In this document: positions 41,375 to 52,396 of the stretch, in pieces
Layout: each line of letters opens with the position of its first letter
How positions within the stretch are numbered: position 1 is the first letter of the stretch
Assembly: GCF_023115465.1 (NCBI RefSeq)
Contig: NZ_CP096034.1
Span: 4,216,001 to 4,280,000 of the forward strand
DNA from: Gottfriedia acidiceleris
Lineage (GTDB): Bacteria; Bacillota; Bacilli; Bacillales; Bacillaceae_G
DNA length: 64,000 bases
Direction: 5' to 3'
The notes under the pieces: model-generated
Databases searched by the model: none
The model's input: the letters and a program-made list of their open reading frames with translations, nothing else
What the model was told of the DNA's origin: nothing
Position numbers and translations under genes: made by a program

Positions 41375-42129
41375 TACTTAACAGCCTCCAATAATGCAAG
41401 GAAAGAAGCTGGTTCTAAACTTGCTCCACCTACTAAAGCACCGTCAATATCAGGTTGAGCCATATATTCTTTAATGTTTTCAGGTTTAACACTGCCGCCA
41501 TATTGTACACGTACAGATTCTGCAACAGTTTCATCATAAAGACTTGCTACAACATCACGAACAAATTTACATGAATCTTGTGCATCTTTTTCTGTAGCAG
41601 ATTTCCCTGTTCCAATTGCCCAAATTGGTTCATATGCAATAACTAAATTCTTTACTTGCTCGTCTGTAAGGCCTGCAAGATCAGCTGTTAATTGAGTACG
41701 AATTACTTCCTCAAATTTACCGCCTTCACGTTCTTCAAGCGTTTCGCCACAGCAAAGAATTGGTGTAAGACCATGTTCAAAAGCTTTTTTTGTTTTACTA
41801 TTAATAAACTCATCTGTTTCGCCATAATATTCACGACGCTCTGAATGTCCGATAATCGCATAAGTTACGCCTAAATCTTTAAGTGCTACTGGGCTAATTT
41901 CTCCAGTATAAGCTCCACTATCTTGATTACTTACATTTTGAGAACCAATTTTCAATTCAGTTCCTTTTACACCGTATAACATAGGTGCAATAAATAATGC
42001 AGGCGCACAAACTGCTGAATCTACTTTATCAGATGATGGAATGCTATTTTTTACTTCCTCAACGAATGTCATTGCTTCGTTAAGCGTCTTATTCATTTTC
42101 CAGTTACCTGCGATAATTGGTTTACGCAT
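41374..42129 (-). CDS. tpiA: Triosephosphate isomerase
   Basis: A 251-residue TIM barrel isomerising dihydroxyacetone phosphate and glyceraldehyde 3-phosphate. [15 protein letters not shown] (Lys12 region), [15 protein letters not shown] (catalytic His), [17 protein letters not shown] (catalytic Glu and loop 6) and YGGSVKPEN are all intact. ATG at 42129 follows AGGAAGGTG; the in-frame ATG ten codons earlier lacks a ribosome binding site and homology. Confidence 0.98.
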   Translation of the reverse strand: MRKPIIAGNWKMNKTLNEAMTFVEEVKNSIPSSDKVDSAVCAPALFIAPMLYGVKGTELKIGSQNVSNQDSGAYTGEISPVALKDLGVTYAIIGHSERREYYGETDEFINSKTKKAFEHGLTPILCCGETLEEREGGKFEEVIRTQLTADLAGLTDEQVKNLVIAYEPIWAIGTGKSATEKDAQDSCKFVRDVVASLYDETVAESVRVQYGGSVKPENIKEYMAQPDIDGALVGGASLEPASFLALLEAVK

Positions 42130-42206
42130 GAGAAACACCTTCCTAACATGGTAAGACATAAAATCTTACTCTATTTCAATTACTAAATATTGTAAAGCTA
42201 TAAGAC

Positions 42207-43388
42207 CTATTTATCGTTTAATAATGCAACTCCAGGAAGTTCTTTACCCTCCATAAATTCTAATGAAGCACCGCCACCAGTTGAAATATGGCTCATTTTA
42301 TCTGCTAGGCCGAATTTTTCAGCAGCAGCAGCTGAATCTCCACCACCGATTATTGAGTATGCATCAGAATCTGCTAATGCTTGTGCTACACCTTTAGTAC
42401 CTTGAGCAAATTTATCGATTTCAAACACACCCATAGGTCCATTCCAAATGACTAATTTAGAGCTTTTAATAACATCTGCATAAAGAGCAGTTGTTTTTGG
42501 ACCAATATCTAGAGCTTGCCAATCTGCAGGAATGCTATCAATATCAACTTCCTGAGTATTAGCATCTTCACCGAATTTGTCAGCAATAATTGCATCAATT
42601 GGCATATAGAATTTAACACCTTTAGCTTCTGCTTTTTGTATAAATTCATTTGCTAAATCAATTTTATCCTCTTCTAAAAGAGATTGACCGATTTCATAGC
42701 CTTTAGCTTTTAAGAAAGTATAAGCTAGTCCGCCACCAATAATTAAGTTATCTACTTTTTCTAATAAGTTTTCAATTACGCCAATTTTATCTCGAACTTT
42801 CGCTCCACCGATAATAGCTGTAAATGGGCGCTCTGGATTAGAAAGTGCTTTACCTAAAACATTAATTTCTTTTTCCATTAAGAAACCTGCTACAGCTGGG
42901 ATATGTTTAGCAATACCAGCAGTTGTAGCGTGTGCACGGTGAGCAGCACCAAATGCATCGTTTACATATACATCAGCTAATGAAGCAAATTCTTTTGCTA
43001 GAGCTTCATCATTTTTCTCTTCGCCTGGGTAGAAACGAACGTTTTCTAATAATAAAACATCGCCTTCGTTCATTTTGCTGATTTCTTCTTGAACTTTAGG
43101 TCCGTATGCTTCATCAGCTTTAATAACGTTTTTACCTAATTTTTCACTTAAACGTTTTGCAACAGCATTTAAACGCATGTCTTCATTTACTTGACCTTTT
43201 GGACGTCCTAAGTGAGATGCTAAAATAACTTTTGCTCCGTTTTCTATTAAATACTGAATCGTAGGAAGAGCAGCACGAATACGAGTATCATCTGTTACTT
43301 CACCATTTGCCATTGGTACGTTAAAATCTACACGGCAAAATACGCGTTTCCCTTTTACATCAATGTCATGTAATGACTTTTTGTTCAT
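42207..43388 (-). CDS. pgk: Phosphoglycerate kinase
   Basis: A 393-residue enzyme forming ATP from 1,3-bisphosphoglycerate. Signature [22 protein letters not shown], substrate residues in [10 protein letters not shown] and [12 protein letters not shown], and nucleotide-binding [13 protein letters not shown] near the C-terminus. ATG follows GGAGG. It is 240 bp downstream of gapA, with a hairpin between, so expression may differ from gapA. Confidence 0.98.
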   Translation of the reverse strand: MNKKSLHDIDVKGKRVFCRVDFNVPMANGEVTDDTRIRAALPTIQYLIENGAKVILASHLGRPKGQVNEDMRLNAVAKRLSEKLGKNVIKADEAYGPKVQEEISKMNEGDVLLLENVRFYPGEEKNDEALAKEFASLADVYVNDAFGAAHRAHATTAGIAKHIPAVAGFLMEKEINVLGKALSNPERPFTAIIGGAKVRDKIGVIENLLEKVDNLIIGGGLAYTFLKAKGYEIGQSLLEEDKIDLANEFIQKAEAKGVKFYMPIDAIIADKFGEDANTQEVDIDSIPADWQALDIGPKTTALYADVIKSSKLVIWNGPMGVFEIDKFAQGTKGVAQALADSDAYSIIGGGDSAAAAEKFGLADKMSHISTGGGASLEFMEGKELPGVALLNDK

Positions 43389-43579
43389 AGTAGGTGCCTC
43401 CAGTACTGTTTTTATTCATCCATGTTCAATTCCACTGGTCGATCCGTCTCATATAAAGTCGTATCTATTGTGATATTGTCACCGCAATTTTAACAGATTA
43501 TGTACATCAATTGGAATTTATTTCTAGAGTAATTTTTAATATTGTGTTGGATTAGTGACAAAAGAGGATTTTTTCAAAC

Positions 43580-43603
43580 AAAAGAGGGGAGGAAAATCCC
43601 CTC
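43580..43603 (-). terminator. Hairpin between gapA and pgk
   Basis: Stem GAGGGGA / TCCCCTC with a 6-base loop and CTTTTGTTTG after it on the minus strand. It may partly terminate or stabilise the cggR-gapA transcript relative to the downstream genes. Confidence 0.6.
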
Positions 43604-43628
43604 ACCCTCATATTAATTTTTATAAAAA

Positions 43629-44672
<1,044 letters not shown>

Positions 44673-44677
44673 TTATT

Positions 44678-45706
44678 TTAAAGGGTACATCCTTTAATTA
44701 ACTCTTTTGCTGCTCCTTCGTCTGTGACAAGGATGTTTACATGGCCTTTCTTTAAGAAAGAAGCCATTGCTTTTGCTTTAGAAGATCCTCCAGCTACTCC
44801 CAGGACATAAGGTATTTTCTCCAATTCATTCAGTTGTAAACCGATTGTTCTTACTCTGTAAACAACTTCACCATTTTCATTAAAGTAATAGCCAAATGCC
44901 TCTCCTACAGCTTCAGATTCAGTTAAAATTTCTAACTGTTCTGATGAAGATTGTCTTCGTTTTGCCATCGTAAATGCATCTCCAATGCCGTGTACGACAA
45001 TTGAAGAAGATCGAATTAAATTTAGAACCTCTTTTACTCTTGGTTCTTCCATCATAGTAAGGTAGGCTTCTTCACTAAGTTCATCTGGCAAGTGAAGTAA
45101 TCGATAATTACCTTTTGCCATTTCAGCCATTTTTGCACAAATTGTATTTGCTTGATTTCTTACTTCTTCACCTAAACCGCCTCGCGCTGGTACAAATAAG
45201 GTATTTAGATCTTTCGAGTCATCATTCATCATTTCAGCTACAGCAGCTAAAGTGGAACCACCAGTAACAGCAACAATATTATTTGTTTCTAGCCTTTGGT
45301 TTATACAACCAACAGCCGCTCGACCCATCTCCTTTTTTACCCAGTCCAGCTCGTCACTATCGCCTGAAACCACGATTACTTCTTTAAGGTTAAATGTTTC
45401 CTTAAGCAAGTCTTCGATATTTTTCAAACCGAATAGTTCACGCATTGGTTCTTCTAGGTCTAGAAGTAAGCTTAGTCCTTCATCCGTTAATGTCATACCA
45501 GAAGATGCGACATTAATCAGTCTTTGCTCTTTTAATAAAGCAACTTCTGATCTAAGTACTCTTTCTGTTAATCCTACGCTAGCAGACAAATTCCTTCGAC
45601 CGATCGGCTGCATAATTCGTATATATTGTAGGATTTGAAATCTCTTTTGGATAACTGGAATTAGATCAGGTAATAATTTTTGTTGTAGCTTTAAAATATG
45701 GTTCAT
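44678..45706 (-). CDS. cggR: Central glycolytic genes regulator CggR
   Basis: A 342-residue SorC/DeoR-type repressor of the gapA operon, inactivated by fructose 1,6-bisphosphate. N-terminal winged helix (KRFQILQYIRIMQPIGRRNLSASVG, about 22-50) and a sugar-phosphate-binding domain with VTGGSTLAAVAEMM, FVPARGGLGEEVRNQANTIC and VAGGSSKAKAM match B. subtilis CggR strongly. ATG at 45706 follows AGAGGAG at seven bases; in-frame starts a few codons earlier overlap that site. The known-type CggR operator lies 34-69 bp upstream. Confidence 0.95.
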   Translation of the reverse strand: MNHILKLQQKLLPDLIPVIQKRFQILQYIRIMQPIGRRNLSASVGLTERVLRSEVALLKEQRLINVASSGMTLTDEGLSLLLDLEEPMRELFGLKNIEDLLKETFNLKEVIVVSGDSDELDWVKKEMGRAAVGCINQRLETNNIVAVTGGSTLAAVAEMMNDDSKDLNTLFVPARGGLGEEVRNQANTICAKMAEMAKGNYRLLHLPDELSEEAYLTMMEEPRVKEVLNLIRSSSIVVHGIGDAFTMAKRRQSSSEQLEILTESEAVGEAFGYYFNENGEVVYRVRTIGLQLNELEKIPYVLGVAGGSSKAKAMASFLKKGHVNILVTDEGAAKELIKGCTL

Positions 45707-45739
45707 TTTCATCTCCTCTTTCACAGAGTATTCACTTGG

Positions 45740-45775
45740 GTCTATTTATGTCCCACTATGACATATTATGTCCCA
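45740..45775 (-). promoter_or_regulatory. CggR operator
   Basis: On the minus strand: TGGGAC-N6-TGTC-N4-TGGGAC-N6-AGAC. This matches the known CggR tandem operator CGGGAC-N6-TGTC-N4-CGGGAC-N6-TGTC, with T for the first C in both halves and one change in the last TGTC. The position just before cggR fits autoregulation. Confidence 0.9.
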
Positions 45776-45848
45776 CTTGTTTTAAAAAAATTACAGCGTT
45801 TTGCAACGTTGTTTTTTTTTTGAACAAGACTTACTCCAGAAGTGAAAT

Positions 45849-45879
45849 AACCCTGCTACATTTATATTGTAACAGGGTC
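45849..45879 (-). terminator. Terminator of the rpoN-glutaredoxin unit
   Basis: Imperfect stem ACCCTGnTACA / TGTAnCAGGGT, then TTATTTC on the minus strand, 22 bp past the glutaredoxin-like stop. It separates this unit from cggR. Confidence 0.65.
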
Positions 45880-45901
45880 ATTCATTTCTTTCAACTGATA
45901 A

Positions 45902-46141
45902 CTAACCATTTATGGCATTTAATATGTCAATCTTATGAATTTTTCCGTATGCAACGGTTTCCCCATCAATTTGAATAACAGGGATCATTAGTTGATATTC
46001 CTCTAATAATGCGTCATCAGAATAAATATCAACTTCATTTACTTCGATTTCATATTCCGATTGAACCAAACGAATTGCATCTTTTGCTTCTTCGCATAAT
46101 CCACAATTCTCTTTTGTAAATAAAGTTAACTTTATCGACAT
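45902..46141 (-). CDS. Glutaredoxin-family (DUF836) thiol protein
   Basis: A 79-residue thioredoxin-fold protein. N-terminal LTLFTKENCGLCEEAKDAI gives a CxxC redox motif (Cys14-Gly-Leu-Cys17), followed by EVDIYSDDALLEEYQLMIPVIQIDGE with the cis-proline IPV block. Members of this family are often encoded next to rpoN/sigL in Bacilli. It lies 13 bp downstream of rpoN on the same strand. Partner and substrate are unknown. Confidence 0.85.
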   Translation of the reverse strand: MSIKLTLFTKENCGLCEEAKDAIRLVQSEYEIEVNEVDIYSDDALLEEYQLMIPVIQIDGETVAYGKIHKIDILNAING

Positions 46142-46154
46142 ACCATTCTCCTTT

Positions 46155-47456
46155 TTAACTAAAGCGCTTTCGTTTTGATGAACCAGGAATTCTAAGTATA
46201 TCTCTATATTTTGCTACAGTTCTTCTAGAGATTTCCACTCCATGTTTTTCAGCTAATAATTCAACTAGTTTTTGATCTGATAATGGTTTTTCTTTGTTTT
46301 CTTCATCTACTAGCTGCTTGATGAATACCTGTACACTCGTTGATGCAAGCTCCTCGCCGTCCACACTTACACCTTGATGAAAGAATTTCTTCATTTCATA
46401 TAAGCCAAACGGTGTCTGTACATATTTGTTTTTACAAGTACGGCTAATGGTCGATTCATGTAATGAAAGTTCTTCCGCTATCTCTTTTAAAGTAAGAGTT
46501 TTTAAATTTGCAGGACCTTTTTCAAAAAAAGCAATTTGCTTTCGAAGGATACAATTCATTACTGCTAACATCGTTGATTTTCGTTCTTCCAAGCTTTTCA
46601 TTAACCAGTTAACTTGCGTATTTTTATCCTTTAAATAAGTTGAAACTTCCTTCTCATGTTGACCATTTAAAATTGAAGAATATTCATTAAGTACTTTTAA
46701 ACGGGGCATAATTTTATCATTAATTAGTACAACAAATTCCCCACCTATTTTTTCAACTGTTAAATCAGGAGCCACATAATTTACTTGGTCTTGGAAATAA
46801 TTTAAACCTGGCCTTGGCTGAAGGGTTAAAATTAAGTCAATTTCTTTTTGTAAATCAGGTAAGCTAATCTTAAGTTTCTTCGCTATTTCTTTCCAATTTT
46901 TATTAACAAATAGATCAAAATAATCTTTAATGACCTGTTTTGCAATTGTTGTATCAACTTCTAGACCATTTAGTTGAATCAATAAGCACTCTTTAACTGA
47001 TCTTGCTCCAACTCCTGAGGGTTCGAAACGTTGAAGGGTATCAATGCAGATTTGTAACTGGACGTAAGAAATATTTAATTCATGAATAAGCTCTTCATCT
47101 GATTCCATCAAAAATCCATTTTTATCTAAGTTATAAATTAAATATTTAATAATTTTATATTCCTCATTATCTATTTTCAACTCATTTAACTGACTAACAA
47201 GTTCTTCTTGTAATGTTTCTGTTCTTCGAGTATATAACTCCATTCCTTGTCCGCTGGAAGTAGTTTGTTGTTTGACTTTTGAAGAAGTGTAATCGTTATA
47301 AGGAGTTTCGACCTCAATTAAGGGATTTTCTAATGATTGCTCAAATAAAAAATCAGTTAACTCTTGGGCATTAAATTGAAGCATTGTAATGGCTTGTCGT
47401 AGTTCCTGAGTCATTGCAAGTTTCAATGATTGTTTTTGCATTAAATTCATTTCCAT
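46155..47456 (-). CDS. rpoN: RNA polymerase sigma-54 factor (SigL)
   Basis: A 433-residue sigma-54, needed for -24/-12 promoters with AAA+ activators. Region I is Gln/Leu-rich (MQKQSLKLAMTQELRQAITMLQ). The core-binding middle and the C-terminal RpoN box RRTVAKYRDILRIP (family ARRTVAKYRE), preceded by a helix-turn-helix (SLHESTISRTCKNKYVQTPFG), are intact. ATG follows GGGAGTGA. Divergent from the LevR-type activator; two matching -24/-12 promoters lie 10 kb away in the same window. Confidence 0.96.
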   Translation of the reverse strand: MEMNLMQKQSLKLAMTQELRQAITMLQFNAQELTDFLFEQSLENPLIEVETPYNDYTSSKVKQQTTSSGQGMELYTRRTETLQEELVSQLNELKIDNEEYKIIKYLIYNLDKNGFLMESDEELIHELNISYVQLQICIDTLQRFEPSGVGARSVKECLLIQLNGLEVDTTIAKQVIKDYFDLFVNKNWKEIAKKLKISLPDLQKEIDLILTLQPRPGLNYFQDQVNYVAPDLTVEKIGGEFVVLINDKIMPRLKVLNEYSSILNGQHEKEVSTYLKDKNTQVNWLMKSLEERKSTMLAVMNCILRKQIAFFEKGPANLKTLTLKEIAEELSLHESTISRTCKNKYVQTPFGLYEMKKFFHQGVSVDGEELASTSVQVFIKQLVDEENKEKPLSDQKLVELLAEKHGVEISRRTVAKYRDILRIPGSSKRKRFS

Positions 47457-47541
47457 ACTACTTCACTCCCTTATTACTATTTTACTCGATATTTAACTTT
47501 TTCATAGTACTTGACGAATTGTTACACTAATTTAAATATAG

Positions 47542-47555
47542 TGAAAACGTTTACT
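47542..47555. promoter_or_regulatory. Possible cre site between rpoN and the LevR-type gene
   Basis: TGAAAACGTTTACT resembles the CcpA consensus (TGWAANCGNTNWCA) with one end mismatch. The position between the divergent genes suggests carbon control of the activator and/or sigL. Confidence 0.5.
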
Positions 47556-47604
47556 TTTTCCTGTATAGTAAAAGTATACAACTCTTTATGATGGGTGGGC
47601 CATT

Positions 47605-50325
47605 ATGAACAGAAAAAATCAGATTTATGAAGTTTTTCTTCAAAATAAGGAACAAGGTTTTACTGCTAATGAGATTGCTCAAAAGCTCAGTTTAGATAGA
47701 GCAAACGTTAGCAGTGATTTAAATAAATTAGTTAAAGAAGAATTATTAATTAAAACGAATTCTAGACCGGTCATATTTAAACTTCTATCTCAAACTTTAC
47801 AACGAACGGATAAATCTCAAATTAAGATAGCAAGTTCAGACTATAAATATGAATATTTTTATGAGGAAAATATTAGTTTAAGACCTGCCATCGAAAAAGC
47901 TAGATCAGCTATACTCTATCCACCAAGTGGTATGCATACATTAATACTCGGTGAGACTGGGGTTGGTAAATCTGCTTTTGCTAAAAGAATGCATGATTAC
48001 GCAATTCTTACGAATGTTTTAGAAAAGGATTCTCCATTCATTATTTTTAATTGCGCAGACTATGCAAATAATCCACAACTATTATTAGGTCAGCTTTTCG
48101 GTGTAAGAAAAGGTGCTTATACAGGTGCAACAGAACAAAAAGGTCTACTTGAGAAAGCAAATAATGGAATTTTATTTTTAGATGAGGTTCATCGTCTTAC
48201 TCCCGAAGGTCAAGAAATGTTATTTACGTTCATTGATTATAAGTTGTATAGAAGACTAGGAGAGACAGAAAACGAGCGAACATCAAATGTTTTAATCATT
48301 TCAGCAACAACAGAGGATCCCGGGTCCACTTTATTATCTACATTTACGCGCCGGATTCCTATGGTCATTACATTGCCAGCTCTTCGTGATCGAACTTATG
48401 AAGAGAGATTGACACTCATTAAACGATTTTTCACTGAAGAAAGTGTTCGTCTAGGAAAAGAGATCGTTGTAAGTGCAAATACTATTCGCTCTTTTCTATT
48501 TTATCCGTGTCAAAACAATATCGGACAACTTAAAGCCGACATCCAATTAGCTTGCGCGAAAGCTTATGCAGATTTTATTACTCATAAACATGACAAAATA
48601 CGTATTTATAGCACTGATTTGAACTGGTATGTGAAGGAAGGCTTATTCATTGAAAAAAAAGTAAAGCATGCAGTCACACTGTTAAATGAGCATTTTGAAT
48701 TTTCACCAACAAAGGGTATAACTAGTAACCAACAATTGGATCATTCTGCAGATACAATTTATGACCGAATTGATACGAAATATGAAGAACTTAAACAACG
48801 TGGCGTTGCTCAGGACGAGTTATCCTTACTAATGGAAAACGATATTGAAAGTTATTTTACGCATTATTTAACTTCTATTAATCGCAAACTATCTAGTAAA
48901 GAAAATGTCCAAAAAATAATCAAGCCTGAAATTGTTACACTAAGTGAAAAGGTACTAAAACTAGCAGAAGAAAAATTAAGTAAGAGATTTAATGAAAAAA
49001 TACTTGTTGCACTTAGCCTTCACATACAAACCCTATTACAACGTATACAGTCAAACAAGAAAATTTATCATCCAAATATAACGCAAATCCGAGATCAATA
49101 TAAGAAAGAGTTTTCCGTTTCAATTGAATGTGTAAAAATGATTGAAGATTTTTCAAATGTTTCAATCCCATTTGATGAAGTAGCATTTATAACGATGTTT
49201 TTTGTATATGGAAACGAAGATTATAAAGTGACTAGTTCCAATGTAAAAGTAATTGTATTAGCTCACGGTAATGGAATTGCTAGAGAAATGGCAAATGTAA
49301 CAAATGAACTGCTAGAAAACGAGGAAGTTATTGGAATCGATATGCCATTAAGTGAACCACCACAAGATTTTTTAATTCGAGTAAAAGATTATATTAAATC
49401 CTTAGGTAAATTAAATGGAATTCTACTTTGTATCGATATGGGGTCACTATCTTATATTGGTGACATAATTGAAGCCGAATATTCAATTCCTGTACGCGTG
49501 ATTCAATTGGTAAGTACTGCACATGTAATCGAAGCCTCTAGAAAAGCAACACTAGGTTATAATTTAGACGAGCTTTATCAGGACGTGCGAAACTTAACTA
49601 CTTTCTTCATCAATTCTCATTCGAATAAAACGAAACAACCTGAATTTAATCGTTCTGTCATTTTAACTGCATGTCTGACTGGTCAGGGAAGTGCAATCGC
49701 CATTAAAAATATACTAGCGAATAACTTGGTCTATGATAAAGAGATGCTAGAAATCGTACCAATTAGCCTTTTAAATAAAGACGAATTACAAAAAATGTTA
49801 AATGATATATCTAAAGAACGTAGTATCGTATGTATTGTTTCGAATTTTGATATAAATGTTCCATTTAATACGTTTCATTTACAGGATGTATTAAACATGA
49901 AGGCTACAAAGACAATACAAGAATTGATAACTTATGAAGAAACGTATTTAAAAATGGCTGAAACATTACAAGAGACTATTTCTTTAAAGGATGCTAAAAA
50001 AGTAATTAGTGTGATTAGACGTGCCTTAAATGATATACAAGTCCAAACAGATAAATTTTTCAAAAACGAGGATCTAATGGGAATTGTTATTCATATGAGT
50101 TGTATGATTGAGCGAATTCAAAACTCACAGCCTCTCATCCCATTTAAAGATAAAGAAGATAAAATAAATAGTGACTATATGCTATATTTAAAAATTAAAA
50201 AAATAATGCAGCAAATTGAGGATGCTTGTGACATTATCATACCTGATGATGAAATATGTTACTTAATGGAATTTTATTCTAGAAATGATATAAGCAGATT
50301 AGATGAAGAATTTTATATAAAATAA
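47605..50325 (+). CDS. LevR/ManR-type sigma-54-dependent PTS activator
   Basis: A 906-residue transcriptional activator. Domains: N-terminal winged helix (about 1-60, FTANEIAQKLSLDRANVSSDL) and AAA+ (about 75-380) with Walker A GETGVGKS (116-123), the sigma-54 contact loop GAYTGA (170-175) and Walker B GILFLDEV (188-195). Then come PRD1 (about 455-560), a mannose-EIIA-like domain (about 565-690, VIVLAHGNG with the probable phospho-His), an EIIB-like segment (about 690-790, VILTACLTGQG) and PRD2 (about 800-906, IHMSCMIERI). This is the LevR/ManR layout, so activity is set by PTS phosphorylation. It is transcribed divergently from rpoN. The likely targets are the two PTS operons at 52.6-59.4 kb. 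ATG follows GATGGGTGG, a modest site. Confidence 0.92.
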   Translation: MNRKNQIYEVFLQNKEQGFTANEIAQKLSLDRANVSSDLNKLVKEELLIKTNSRPVIFKLLSQTLQRTDKSQIKIASSDYKYEYFYEENISLRPAIEKARSAILYPPSGMHTLILGETGVGKSAFAKRMHDYAILTNVLEKDSPFIIFNCADYANNPQLLLGQLFGVRKGAYTGATEQKGLLEKANNGILFLDEVHRLTPEGQEMLFTFIDYKLYRRLGETENERTSNVLIISATTEDPGSTLLSTFTRRIPMVITLPALRDRTYEERLTLIKRFFTEESVRLGKEIVVSANTIRSFLFYPCQNNIGQLKADIQLACAKAYADFITHKHDKIRIYSTDLNWYVKEGLFIEKKVKHAVTLLNEHFEFSPTKGITSNQQLDHSADTIYDRIDTKYEELKQRGVAQDELSLLMENDIESYFTHYLTSINRKLSSKENVQKIIKPEIVTLSEKVLKLAEEKLSKRFNEKILVALSLHIQTLLQRIQSNKKIYHPNITQIRDQYKKEFSVSIECVKMIEDFSNVSIPFDEVAFITMFFVYGNEDYKVTSSNVKVIVLAHGNGIAREMANVTNELLENEEVIGIDMPLSEPPQDFLIRVKDYIKSLGKLNGILLCIDMGSLSYIGDIIEAEYSIPVRVIQLVSTAHVIEASRKATLGYNLDELYQDVRNLTTFFINSHSNKTKQPEFNRSVILTACLTGQGSAIAIKNILANNLVYDKEMLEIVPISLLNKDELQKMLNDISKERSIVCIVSNFDINVPFNTFHLQDVLNMKATKTIQELITYEETYLKMAETLQETISLKDAKKVISVIRRALNDIQVQTDKFFKNEDLMGIVIHMSCMIERIQNSQPLIPFKDKEDKINSDYMLYLKIKKIMQQIEDACDIIIPDDEICYLMEFYSRNDISRLDEEFYIK

Positions 50326-50328
50326 GAA

Positions 50329-50361
50329 AAAAGCCAGTTACTTTAATGAGGTAACTGGCTT
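50329..50361. repeat. Hairpin flank (left) of interrupted element copy 2
   Basis: AAGCCAGTTAC / GTAACTGGCTT stem just after the LevR-type stop. A direct copy lies at 52573 differing only in a few loop bases. On the plus strand the T-tract has been cut off by the element, and on the minus strand six T residues remain. Confidence 0.75.
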
Positions 50362-50784
50362 CAGAGTGTTGAAATATAAAATCCTCGATAGGGAAAATGG
50401 TTATTAAATGAATATTTATTAATGATGAATTTATCCTTTTTTGGATGATCTATCTATTAATGTAATATATTTTGAGCAATTTTATGATTCTAATAACTCT
50501 AGTAATGGTTTTTTCAAAATTTAAAAATATAATGAGCTAATTTTTTAGAAAAACAAATTCAATTGATTAGTTTATTAATTAATGTTCGAAATTTGTTGAC
50601 CTACAAATTGATTTATAAACTAATGTTAGAATACTCTAAGAAAAAGGCTATTTGATTAGGGTTTATCGCAGGCATTTTTTGATGAATAAGTTGATTGGAA
50701 TGGAGGGATGCTCGACTCCTATGGGATTAGCGGGAAGGCTGAGACCCCGCAGGCTTGCCGAGGCCACTGAAAAAGTCCTTGTGA

Positions 50785-50836
50785 TTAAAAAAAGTGAAGG
50801 CTTTCTCGATTTCATCGAGGAAGCCTTCACTTTTTT
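50785..50836. terminator. Hairpin at the left end of the IS
   Basis: Nearly perfect stem of about 22 bp (AGTGAAGGCTTtCTCGAT arm) with T-tracts on both strands, upstream of the transposase. It would shield the transposase from outside transcription. Confidence 0.8.
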
Positions 50837-50875
50837 CTTGTATAATTGTTGTATCAAGTAACGGTGGTGTATCGA

Positions 50876-52336
50876 ATGATCTCAAATCAAGAATCTTTTA
50901 CTCTCAGTCCTTTCATGGCTTTATACGATTTAATTGTTCCGAAAGATAATATACTTCGTCAAATAAATGAATTAGTAGATTTTACGTTTGTTTTAGAAGA
51001 ATTAAAAAATAAATATTGCCTTGATAACGGCCGGAATGCAGTGCCGCCTATTCGTATGTTCAAATATTTGTTACTAAAATCGATCTTTGATTTATCAGAT
51101 GTTGATGTTGTTGAACGATCAAAGTATGATATGTCTTTTAAATATTTTCTTGATATGGCTCCGGAAGAATCAGTGATCAATTCAAGTTCTTTAACGAAAT
51201 TTCGTAAGCTTCGTTTAAAAGATGTTGAATTATTAGACATGTTGATCAATAAAACAGTCGAAATCGCACTTGAAAAAGAACTAATTAAAAGTACGTCCAT
51301 TATAGTTGATGCAACTCATACAAGATCGCGATATAATCAAAAATCACCAAAAGAATTTTTAATGGAAAAGTCAAAGCTTCTTCGAAAAGCTGTTTATCAA
51401 ATCAATGAGGGAATGAGAGGAAAATTCCCACAAAAGCCAACAACGAATGATTTAATCGATGAAATTAAATATAGTCAAAAAGTCATCCAATCTGTGGAAA
51501 AAGAAGAATCAATCCGTGAATATCCAAAAGTCAAAGAAAAACTAAACTATCTAAAAGAAATTGTAGAAGATTACGAGGGCAACCTAGAATTTTCACATGA
51601 TCCTGACGCAAAAACTGGTCACAAATCAGCTGATACCTCATTCTTTGGTTATAAAACACATATTGCGATGAACGAAGAGCGTCTTATTACAGCTGCATTG
51701 GTTACTACTGGTGAAAAAAATGATGGAAAGTACCTACAAACATTGATTGAAAAAAGTTGTGAAACAGGAATGGAAATTGATACAGTCATTGGTGATACAG
51801 CTTATTCAGAGATTGATAATCTTCAATACGTAAATGAAAATGAATTAAAATTAGTTTCGAAATTAAACCCAACGATTACACATGGAACACGTAAAAAAGA
51901 AGATGAATTTCAATATAATAAGGATGCGGGTATGTACGTTTGCAAGGCAGGTCATATGGCAATCCGAAAAAGAAGACAAGAAAGAAAAAATCAGAAAAAA
52001 AATCCGCGAGATATGTATTACTTTGATATTGAAAAATGTAAAAAATGTCCCTTTAAAGATGGATGTTACAAAGAAGGTGCCAAAAGTAAATCATATAGTG
52101 TAACAATTAAATCAACTGAACACAAAGAGCATGCACAATTTCAAGAAAGCGAATATTTCAAAGAGAAATCAAAAGAACGCTATAAAATTGAAGCAAAAAA
52201 TAGTGAATTAAAACACAGACACGGGTACAATGTAGCAAATTCCACGGGTCTATTAGGCATGGAAATGCAAGGGGCAATGGCCATATTCGCAGTTAATTTA
52301 AAACGAATACTGACCTTAATGAAGGAAGAAAACTAA
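50876..52336 (+). CDS. IS1182-family transposase
   Basis: A 486-residue DDE transposase. N-terminal part (PPIRMFKYLLLKSIFDLSDVDVVERSKYDMSFKYFL) is the DUF772-type domain. The catalytic core contains SIIVDATHTRSRYN (first Asp), TVIGDTAYSE (second Asp) and a C-terminal YKIEAKNSELKHRHG with the Glu. A zinc-like cluster CKKCPFKDGC precedes it. It appears full length and may be active. Start chosen at ATG 50876 after ACGGTGGTG; an in-frame TTG-type start ten codons earlier is less likely. Confidence 0.92.
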   Translation: MISNQESFTLSPFMALYDLIVPKDNILRQINELVDFTFVLEELKNKYCLDNGRNAVPPIRMFKYLLLKSIFDLSDVDVVERSKYDMSFKYFLDMAPEESVINSSSLTKFRKLRLKDVELLDMLINKTVEIALEKELIKSTSIIVDATHTRSRYNQKSPKEFLMEKSKLLRKAVYQINEGMRGKFPQKPTTNDLIDEIKYSQKVIQSVEKEESIREYPKVKEKLNYLKEIVEDYEGNLEFSHDPDAKTGHKSADTSFFGYKTHIAMNEERLITAALVTTGEKNDGKYLQTLIEKSCETGMEIDTVIGDTAYSEIDNLQYVNENELKLVSKLNPTITHGTRKKEDEFQYNKDAGMYVCKAGHMAIRKRRQERKNQKKNPRDMYYFDIEKCKKCPFKDGCYKEGAKSKSYSVTIKSTEHKEHAQFQESEYFKEKSKERYKIEAKNSELKHRHGYNVANSTGLLGMEMQGAMAIFAVNLKRILTLMKEEN

Positions 52337-52350
52337 AAATGTATAAAGGA

Positions 52351-52396
52351 AAAGGCGATTTTCCGTTCAATTCTGAACGAAAAATCGCCTTTTTTA
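52351..52396 (+). terminator. Transposase terminator
   Basis: Stem AAGGCGATTTTnCGTTCA / TGAACGAAAAATCGCCTT followed by TTTTT, 14 bp past the transposase stop. Confidence 0.85.

Noticed and set aside
50652-50861. 69-codon frame across element copy 2 and the left IS end
   Set aside because: It spans the junction of two mobile elements and a terminator hairpin, and has no ribosome binding site or coding character.
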